A DNA stretch of 64,000 bases, taken from Myxocyprinus asiaticus. Its lineage: Eukaryota > Chordata > Actinopteri > Cypriniformes > Catostomidae. Numbering within the stretch: the stretch's first letter is position 1; every line of letters starts with the position of its first letter. The notes below the pieces were generated by a model. That model was not told the origin of the DNA, did not search any database, and was given only the letters and a program-made list of their open reading frames with translations. The stretch lies in assembly GCF_019703515.2 (NCBI RefSeq), contig NC_059368.1, forward strand, positions 32,912,891 to 32,976,890, in the 5' to 3' direction. This document shows, piece after piece, positions 55,401-64,000 of the stretch. The position numbers and the translations under genes are program-made.

Positions 55401-56694
55401 ATACATCAGAGTTCTTTCAACTTCTTTACACAAACATCATGTATTCAAGCAAATCACAGATTAATTTTACTCTTAAATGTGTTCAATGTCTTCTTTTTTT
55501 ATCCCTTATAAGAACTAATTCTTAATGCAGACCACCATTTTAGGTTTTAGATTTTTCACTTGGACAAAATGCATCACATAAACTCATAACACATAATGCA
55601 GTTGAACATGTTAATCAGTCACCATGTGAAACATATGTAAATGCATCATATTTCTTTGTTTTAAATCACAATTGTAACAATATAATGAATTTTGAACTCT
55701 GGTTGTTCTTGAAAAATGGCATAAATTAAAATGTTAAAATAATCAACTCTAAATCAGTTTTAGATTTGAAATAACATACATCATCCTACTGTGTTTTATT
55801 TTGCTGAAATTTATCATAATTCTTTTTTTTTCTTTTCTTTTTTTTTATACAGCCCCATCTGTTTTTTTTTCTTCTTTTTTTTATTTTTTTTTAAACAGCC
55901 ATCAGATTAATCCCCCCCCACCCCCAAAAATAGTTTTGTATCCTGATTATTTTCAACAAAGGGGCTATATTAAAATTAAAATAATAATTACTTTATATAC
56001 CCCCATAACATCAACATTACTAAGACCAAACCTACAGAAGTTTTAAATGACCATGATGAATGAAAGCATTTAGGTTCTAAAAGTACAGCAACTGATGCAC
56101 AACAAAGCTAAAAATTGGAGCCTTTCCGGTGTGAGTCAGTCACGGCCACCAGGACTGAGGCCAAAAAGCCTTGAAAACCCTTCTGTCTTCCAACTAATAA
56201 AATACATTCTAAGCAGTCAGTTTCCAGTTTGTCTAAGCTATTTTCACTTGAATTAGATACAGTTTTAAGCAGATTTATTTTTCATAGGAGTTGGAGTGTG
56301 TTGTAATTAGCGTTGCAGGCTGCTTTGGCTGCTCTGGGTGTTTTTTGAGGTGACTCCCTGTGGCTCATGAGAACCTGCAGTTTCTGCTGCAAGTAAACCT
56401 GTGCTACCCTACGAGGCACATTTTCCATTTTCTGCTTCACTGAACTGGTGGGTGCGAATAATCTAAAGACCATCATTTAGTCAGGCAGACATTTATCTAT
56501 TATTTAAATATTTTTATTTTCTCTCCATAAAGCCCCATAAGCAGAAGCACGCCATCCCCATTTAAACTGAAATGACACACACAATAATCAACTTTATGTA
56601 TATAAAACAAGAAAGTTGCACATTTTACAGACCATTTGCTTTCAACTGAAAATCAACTATCCACCCAAGTACACAAAATTCATATACTGGTAAC
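52445..56694. other. Gene-poor intergenic stretch
   Basis: No credible gene over about 4.2 kb. Noted: a 75-codon frame at 53026-53253 without relatives; GGTGTGAACGGGGCTTAAG at 53648-53666, which looks like one end of a fish MITE; a TATATATGTATATATG run at 54376-54402; an A/T-rich run at 54475-54540; and a T-rich, then CCCC-rich stretch at 55820-55930. Confidence 0.5.
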
Positions 56695-58977
56695 CAGCGC
56701 CGGGTAGTAACTGATTACATGTAATCTGTATTATGTAATCAGATTACAAAAACAAAGTACTTGTAATTGGATTAAATTACATTTTAAAATACTCATAATC
56801 GGACTTAAATTACTTTTTTATCGATTACATGATTACATATAAAGGCAATGGCAGTAAATCGCTACTAATTTATTACTCATCCTAATTATTCTCTTTTTTC
56901 AACCTTTTACATTTTTCATTTTAAATAAGCACACCGCTGATATACGTTTGGTAAGTCTTCGAGTGTTTTCGTAAGAGAGGGGGATGGTTGTTTATTTTGC
57001 ACTTAGAACTGATACTCGCTACTAGGCAGTCACGTGAAGATGGAGCGGTCTACCTCAGCATTTAACACCACTGGATCAATAGAGATAATTTCATTTTAAA
57101 GAGACACTGGGCACAAACATCACTGTGCAATGTAAACTCTGCCTTCCAAAAGTTAGAATCCTTTGCAGTTGACAGTATGTCAAATCTAAAGTAGCATTTA
57201 GATGTATGTTTGCATGCTTTTTTTTTTTTTTTTTTTTACTTTACATAGCAAATCTAACCAACTCAAACACATTTTTTCAGTTATTATTTGAATGATCACT
57301 TTGTGTGTAATATAACCATGTGTCGCAATGTCTTTGGAAGGGTTTTGTCCATCAAACACATCAAAATGCACAAATACACGCCATTTCATATTCAGTTGGA
57401 TTAGCGCTGTAAAGTTACTTTAAGTTTCTTAAATTGCTTTTGTAGTCGGCTTCAAAAATATATATGAATGCAATTTTGGTGTATTGATATCTCTGAGACG
57501 TTTTTTGTGACACTGATTCACAAATATAACTGTCTGATCTCTTACCACACGTGGATGGCGTTTGCGAAATTGCATGACCACATTTGTGTTAACGTGCCCT
57601 GGGAACCTGTCCATAATTTTAGAAACTCCAATAAGAAATGCCTATTAAACTCAAACATATTTGAATCTGTCATTGATGGAGGGCCTAGACCTCTATTAGC
57701 ATCAAGAGGGAAAACATAAAAATATGAAAACTTAATATTTTTACATTTGTGATAATTTGTGGACATAAGCACCACTCAAACGATTAAACCATGCAGAATT
57801 AGGTTGAAAGTAGGGATGTTCTGATTCCATTTTTTGAGAACGAGTACTGTTACGTTTTTATTAGTACTCGCCGATACTGAGTCCAATACCCGTTTTTAAA
57901 AAAAAAAAATTTCTGAACTCAATATCAGCAGTTTTTCAATGTAATCATCAAAATTGTGTTTAAATAAATAAATTAATTAAAACTTTAACCAAATGAAAGT
58001 ACAACAATTAATTTTCAACATGAAATTGTATTATTTTTCTCAAATTAAGTGATTTTATACAGAACCTCACAGCACAATCCTAAATACAACATTGGAGTTA
58101 TTTTTGTCAAATAAAGTGCTGCATAATAGAGCATCACAGATGTGAGATATTGCTTAAATATAACACAGTTACTATTGATTTATAATTATTATTATTATTA
58201 GTAGTAATAATAGTAGTAGTAGTATAACAGTGAATATTACATAACTATACAGTAGTGATCTATTTCTGTCATACTTTTTTCCTTTAAATTGAGCTTTTAT
58301 TTTAGCGGACCTTTTATTTTGAAGTGTTTCTGTGTTATTAGACCAAGGAGCTCTGACGTAATGACAGCAGATTCCCAATCCAGAAAAGCCAGTCACTACG
58401 TGAATCACAGTAATCATTAAAATGCAAAAGGCTACTATGTAAATAAATATGTATGTATATGTCTCATGCTAAAAAGTGAATTAGCGCTCTGCCTGCTGTC
58501 ATCTGCTACAAACAGAACATGCGATGCTCATAATAGTGTTTTCCGTGTATGAGCCAAGGATCTCTAAAGGTATGAGCAGTTTGTGTCTCTATGTCAGCAC
58601 AACAATGGCTGCACACATTCACAAGCACTCACATTTAAAATGCTGCACATACAAACAATCTATTTATCTCATTAAACTGCAGCTTTTACTGTTAAATAAT
58701 CTCACTAGGACATGACATGATTTTAATCTGTGCACTGAATGTTTTCGTAATGACATTCGTACATCAGATGGTATCGGTTTTTGGTATCGGAGCATTTTTA
58801 CGAGTACAAGTACATGAGCGTGGTATCGAACCCGATTCTGACACCAGTATCGGTGCATCCCTAGTTGAAAGTAATCCAAAAGTAATTGGATTAGGTTACC
58901 CCAAAATGTAATCTACGAGATTACGTTACTAATTGCATTTTTGTCACGTACTTTCACAAGTAATCTGCCCAGCACTG
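56695..58977. mobile_element. hAT-type element, outer, non-autonomous
   Basis: Starts CAGCGCCGGGTAGTAACTGA and ends CTGCCCAGCACTG. Flanks CTGGTAAC (56687-56694) and CCGGTTAC (58978-58985) are a probable decayed 8-bp duplication (6 of 8). Subterminal TGTAATC/GATTACA phrases are typical of this fish hAT MITE family. No transposase was found. A second hAT element is nested in it. Confidence 0.85.
57811..58863. mobile_element. hAT-type element nested in the outer hAT
   Basis: Starts TAGGGATG and ends CATCCCTA, with subterminal GTATCGG/CCGATAC phrases. It is flanked by a perfect 8-bp duplication GTTGAAAG (57803-57810 and 58864-58871). About 1.05 kb, non-coding, with an ATT/AGT microsatellite at 58183-58225. 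Confidence 0.93.
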
Positions 58978-58985
58978 CCGGTTAC

Positions 58986-60192
58986 TTTTCCCTGTGAAAC
59001 ACAAAAGGAGTTATATTCAAAATGTCAAAACTTCAACAGAATTGCATGATCACTAACTGTGAAGTGCAGTTGCAGTATTGTTTGATTTATTACTGTAAAA
59101 ATTTATGATTTTAACTTTTGAAAAAATTATGCATTGGATCAGGATTTAAACCTGGTATATGACACCGCTGCTCAAAAGTTTGAGTCCTATATGTGTCCTA
59201 TAACACATCCTTAATTCTGCAAAGAGAGTTGTATGTCCCTCATGTATGTGTCCCACATGATAAATGGAGATTTAAAGGGATTCTGTAATAAAAAATGTAG
59301 GCTCAGCTCAGACATGTATTTTACATTCAAAAGGAACACCTCTCCTTGGAAAGAATACACTACTGTGCACATGCTTTGTTTGATTTATTTTCTTTTCCTG
59401 TCAGTCAGTTGATATGGCACTCTGTAAGGTGCCTCCAGGCTTAAAAAAAAAAAAAAAAGCCCCAGGATACAAAGGAGAATACTGTTGTTTTTCACTCTTT
59501 TTTTCCCCTCCATCAGCAGCTCTTTCAAACATGCAGAACAGTGTATACAGAATCATCATTGGAGGAAAACCAAATTAAAAAGGCCTAAAATGTTTGTTTG
59601 CTTTTTCTATGAGGAATCTTAGCGATATTTATGAATGTATCTTTTAATGCAGATCTCCTGCAGAGCTCACAGTCATACTCAGACAGGAGTGGGGGGGATG
59701 AGTTGTGGCAATGCGTGTCGCTGGCTCCTCCTGCATATCGTGGCACTGTTTCATGGCCCCCTTCAGCTTATCGTGGCCCCCTCATGCATATCGCGGAACC
59801 GTTTCGCGATCGGCCAACCGGGAAAGGTCCCAGTTGTGTATAGTGTATAGTAAATGTGAACTCAATTAAGCAAAGTAAAGACAGGCCCATGAGTGGGGTC
59901 AATGAGCATCATCAGATTAACAATTAACAATTAAAAACAATAAAAAATAAAATAAAAAATAAAAAATAAATGTTTGTGTTGAAATTTAGGGAAGTATTTC
60001 TATAAAAGACTTGAAATGTGCTTTGGTTAAGCTTGGTCAAACTTCATGAAAAGTAATAACTTGATTATTTACACAATGGCAAGCCAGGATGCCAAACAAG
60101 GTGGAAATACTGTAAACAGCTAAAGTTACCCAGTGAGGGATTGGGAGTTAGCTTATACAATGTGCTTAAAGTTAATTTTGATATTTCTTAAA
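58986..60192. other. Intergenic, nothing recognised
   Basis: A-run near 59442. At 59720-59830, phrases ATATCGTGGCAC, TTATCGTGGCCCC and ATATCGCGGAACC recur at short spacing in GC-rich DNA; no function is assigned. A-rich AATAAAAAATAAA run at 59938-59970. Confidence 0.45.
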
Positions 60193-62755
60193 TTTCAAGT
60201 TTCAACACACGAGGGGACCGGGTTTTGGACCATTGCTACGCTCCCTTCCGGGATGGCTACAAATCCCTCCCCCGCCCACCATTTGGCAAATCGGACCACT
60301 CTTCCATTCTGCTTCTGCCCGCTTACAGGCAGAAACTGAAACAGGAAACACCCACCCTCAGAACGATCCAGTGCTGGTCAGACCAATCAGACTCTACGCT
60401 ACAAGACTGTTTTGATCACATGGACTGGGAGATGTTCTGGTCCGCCTCTGGTGACGACATCGAGCTTTATGCTGATAGCGTAATGTGTTTCATCAGAAAG
60501 TGCGCAGAAGACATCACTCCGACCAGAACAATACAGATCTATCCGAACCAGAAGCCATGGATTAATAGCGATGTTCGCGCGGCACTTAATGTGCGGACCT
60601 CTGTTTTAATTCCAGGAACACGGAGGAGCTTAAACAAGCCAGTTATGCCCTCCGAAAATCAGAACAGCAAAACGCCAGTACAGGAACAAGACTGAAGGAC
60701 AGTTTAACACCACCAACTCTAGAAGCATGTGGCGGGAATTAACATCATCACGGACTTTAAAGGGAATAAAAACTCCGCCATGAACACTGCTGCCTCTCTC
60801 CCAGATGAGCTAAATACTTTTTATGCTCGTTTTGAGGGAAATAACACCGCCCTCACGGAGAGAGCTCTCGCGGCTGAAGCTACAGAGGTTAGTTCACTCT
60901 TCGTCCCTTTAGCGGATGTAACCCGATCCTTCCGACAGGTGAATATCCGCAAAGCCGCGGGTCCAGACGGCATTCCGGGCCACGTCATCAGAGTGTGCGC
61001 AAACCAGCTGGCTGGTGTTTTTACAGACATTTTCAACCTTTGCCTCTCTTTGTCTGTAGTCCCCACATGCTTTAAAACGTCCACCATTGTGCCTGTTCCA
61101 AAGCAATCAAAAATCACTTGCTTAAATGACTGGCATCCTGTTGCTCTGACCCCCATCATCAGCAAATGCTTTGAGAGACTAATCAGAGATTACATCTGCT
61201 CTGTGCTGCCTCTCTCTCTAGACCCATTGCAGTTTGCTTACCGCAACAACCACTCAACTGATGATGCCATTGCATCTACAATACACATTGCTCTCTCCCA
61301 CCTGGAAAAAAAGGACACTTTTGTGAGAATGTTGTTTGTAGACTACAGCTCAGCATTCAACACCATAGTGCCCTCCAAGCTAGATGAGAAACTCCGGGCT
61401 CTGGGCTTAAACAGCTCGCTCTGCAGCTGGATCCTGGACTTCCTGTCAAGCAGACGCTAGGTGGTTAGATAGGCAGCAACATCTCCTCATCACTGACCCT
61501 CAACACTGGAGCCCCACAGGGCTGTGTTCTCAGCCCACTCTTGTATTCCTTGTACACACATGACTGTGTGGCAACACATAACTCCAATGCCATCATTAAG
61601 TTTGCTGATGACACGACTGTGGTAGGTCTGATCACTGACAATGATGAAACAGCCTACAGAGAGGAGGTGCACACTCTGACACACTGGTGTCAGGAGCACA
61701 ACCTCTCCCTCAATGTCAGTAAGACAAAGGAGCTTGTGGTGGACTTCAGAAGAAAAGACAGAGAACAGAGCCCATCACCATCAATGGAGCACCAGTGGAG
61801 AGAATCAGCAGCTTCAAGTTCCTGGGTGTCTACATCACTGAGGAACTCACATGGTCCATCCACACTGAAGTTGTTGTGAAGAAGGCTAATCAGCGCCTCT
61901 TCTTCCTGAGACAGCTGAGGAAGTTTGGAATGAACCACCACATGCTCACACGGTTCTACACCTGCACTGTAGAGAGCATCCTGACTGGCTGCATCTCCGC
62001 CTGGAGGCGGCAATAGCACAGCCCACAACCGCAAATAGCACAGCCCACAACCGCAAAGCACTGCAAAGGGTGGTGCGAACTGCCAGACATATCATTGGAG
62101 GTGAGCTTCCCTCCCTCCAGGACATATATACCAGGCGGTGTGTGAAAAAAGCTCGGAGGATCATCAGAGACTCCAGCCACCCGAGCCATGGGCTGTTCTC
62201 ACTGCTACCATCAGGTAGGCAGTATCGCAGCAACAGGACCCACACCAGCTGACTTCATGATAGCTTCTTCCCCCAAGCAATCAGACTTTTGAGCTCTTGA
62301 TCTCCCATGATCAAATACATCAGCACTGCACTTTATTACTCTTACTCTTATATCTCACACCATAAATTATATTATTATCATATTATATAGTCTTAACAAC
62401 TTACTATCAGCCGACAGCCTGAATGTCAATAGAGTACAATACAACCTACTGTACATTCTATATATGCTATATATGCTTTTTTTATTGAATAATGTGTATC
62501 TATATTGTGTGTGTATTGTATACTATACAGTGTATGTTATTATTTGTATATTGTGTTGTGTGTAATTATGTGTATATCATACTTTAAATTGTGTTGTGTA
62601 AATTTGATGTTTATTGTAAATTGGTATATGTCTCATCACTGTCACGACTGCTATGTTGATCGGAACTGCACCCAAGAATTTCACACACCGTTGCACTTGT
62701 GTATATGGCTATGTGACAATAAAAGTGATTTGATTTTGATTTGAATTTGATATTT
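60193..62755 (+). mobile_element. CR1/L2/Rex1-group LINE, longer copy, inactive
   Basis: 5'-truncated inside the APE endonuclease. It opens with VLDHCYAPFRDGYKSLPRPP and keeps the catalytic His motif in FGKSDHSSILLLP (about 60275-60315). The RT frame runs 60729-61460 ([50 protein letters not shown]). It shifts at about 61460 and continues with FADDTTVVGLI (about 61600), another shift near 61770, and the C-terminal LPSLQDIYTRRCVKKARR to about 62255. The 3' UTR ends GTGACAATAAAAGTG, then TTTGATTTTGA repeats, as in the copy at 4885-6293. A 22-bp tandem duplication (ATAGCACAGCCCACAACCGC...) lies at 62013-62056. Confidence 0.9.
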
Positions 62756-63097
62756 TGATTTTAAACGTATAATACAGATTTATTAATTTTCCCAAACATG
62801 ATTTTATGTTGTTTTTTTTGTTTTTTTTTTATGATTTTGAGACAAAGCAACTAATACTATACAACTTCACATAATTCATAAACTCCATTTTCTAATACGT
62901 ACTGATGATTGTACTATTGGTTTACCACTGAAATGATGTCACTTCCTTGTGGATGATGTCATTAAGGAGCTGTTTTCATTAGTTAAAAGGATGTTACAAA
63001 AGACTAACAGGATGGAAAGTGTTTTTGAGGACAATCGGAAAATCTCTAAATTGATTACCAGTTAAAACAATATTCCTAAGAAAACATGTTTTGTTTG
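62756..63097. other. Intergenic, nothing recognised
   Basis: T-rich runs at 62812-62830. No gene. Confidence 0.4.
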
Positions 63098-63260
63098 CAG
63101 TGATGGGCAGTAGCTTCACTACAAACAACAAAAGCGAAGCTATTAGCTTAACTAAATTTATGAGTAGCGAGGTGGTAGCTTCGCTAGTTTTTAAACCAAG
63201 TAGCTTTTCAGTAACAAGCTATATTTTTATTAGATAGTGGTGTAGCTTTGACGAAAGCGT
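63098..63260 (+). mobile_element. Left end of a hAT-type MITE
   Basis: CAGTGATGGGCAGTAGCTTC starts a typical fish hAT MITE with repeated AGTAGC/AAGCTA phrases. No matching CTGCCCATCACTG occurs before the window ends, so the right end is beyond the window or lost. Confidence 0.55.
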
Positions 63261-64000
63261 TTCCCCCTACACAGTGTTTACTATCGCCAGTTTTGAATCA
63301 GAACTAAATGCAGAATAATTTGGATGTGATAAACACTAGAACATTGCTTATTTTTAACTTTCAAGATAAACATTCTGTAAATTTCCATGTTCACAGTTTC
63401 AAGCTAAATCATCTAAATGTAATTCTGACAGCATGACCTAATCAGAGAAGCAGCTGAGATGATTAAAAACTGTTACACATGACCTAATGTGATTTTCAGA
63501 GAATTAAATTACTTCTCTTCATTGTTCTTTTCTATTCACTTTTGCTCTTTGTGATAATTGTTTGTACAACACTCATTTATTGGTGCCATTTGGAAGAGTC
63601 TAATCTATAAATATTAGGAGAATTGATGATAAGTTTAAGTATACAGTAAATAGACAGACAGAAAAGTCTGTACAACTCTTCTCAGTTTTGCTTTTGCAAC
63701 TTCACAGAGACTCTCGGCTCCAAAACAAGCCCTCTGAGTCACCCACCAGTGTTTCACCAAGGCCAAACTTGTCCAACAAGATCGATAAAGATTTTTAAAA
63801 CCACCACATGGGACAACACTTTGTTTCTTTTCTCTCACAAACTAAAGAAGTGTAGATCTATGATACAATGCTCTGGAATCAATACGCAAGCCATGTTTAT
63901 TCAGCTAAGGATTGGTGGAGTATTGTTATGTAGAAAGAGATCAGATTATTCTCACACATCTTCGAAGAACTTCTGCTTCATCACCAAAGATTTACAGTGA
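63261..64000. other. Unassigned end of window
   Basis: AT-rich. A 67-codon minus-strand frame at 63838-63635 (LVKHWWVTQRACFGAESLCE) has no family I can name. Part of this may still be the hAT MITE. Confidence 0.35.

Noticed and set aside
55801..56046. 81-codon plus-strand frame
   Set aside because: T-rich and C-rich low-complexity DNA encoding runs of Phe, Leu and Pro.
61690..62061. 123-codon minus-strand frame
   Set aside because: Antisense of the second LINE copy.

Overview
This looks like a piece of a teleost fish genome, probably a cyprinid (carp/goldfish group). The DNA is AT-rich and almost gene-free, and consists mainly of broken transposable elements of families abundant in such fish: Tc1/mariner, hAT, PIF/Harbinger, piggyBac, a tRNA-derived SINE, L1/Tx1-type and CR1/L2/Rex1-type LINEs, a Ty3/gypsy chromovirus-like element, and tyrosine-recombinase (DIRS/Ngaro-order) retroelements. 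The cyprinid assignment rests on remembered repeat families, not on a search. No intact host gene is visible. The best candidate for host coding sequence is one possible terminal exon at 46661-46839.

Layout. 1-20: tail of a SINE. 536-4760: a PIF/Harbinger element with both genes, a broken HARBI1-type nuclease (+) and a broken Myb/SANT-like protein (-). 4885-6293: a truncated LINE 3' half. 6296-10020: degraded minus-strand coding fragments and a SINE head. 10244-11830: a large foldback repeat.

12040-34850 is the most structured part. Two diverged copies of one tyrosine-recombinase retroelement lie head to head around about 20.1 kb. The left copy (minus) keeps RT, RNase H and recombinase pieces. 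The right copy (plus) keeps the recombinase and Ngaro-type split direct repeats. Each copy carries, just 3' of its recombinase, a tandem array of about 60-70 bp units built on a shared core (TTTCAA..GGTATTGCAC). DIRS-like terminal sequences lie at both outer edges in mirrored orientation. The right recombinase gene is split by an L1-like LINE (itself hit by a Tc1 element) and by a piggyBac element (itself carrying a Tc1-MITE piece). The left copy is split by a TA microsatellite that holds a MITE and a Tc1 element.

34.9-47.6 kb: a non-autonomous LTR-like element inside a Tc1 relic, several hAT and other MITEs (one with a 133 bp near-perfect palindrome), four copies of a short interspersed repeat, and the candidate exon. 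47680-52439: a dead Ty3/gypsy element with both LTRs, gag zinc knuckle, RT, integrase and chromodomain remnants. 52.4-56.7 kb: unannotatable intergenic DNA. 56695-58977: a hAT element with another hAT element nested in it. 60193-62755: a second, longer LINE copy of the same family as the first. 63098-end: the left end of one more hAT-type element.

Almost every coding remnant has frameshifts or stops. The youngest-looking insertion is the Tc1 element at 26581-27828, with perfect terminal repeats and only two in-frame stops.
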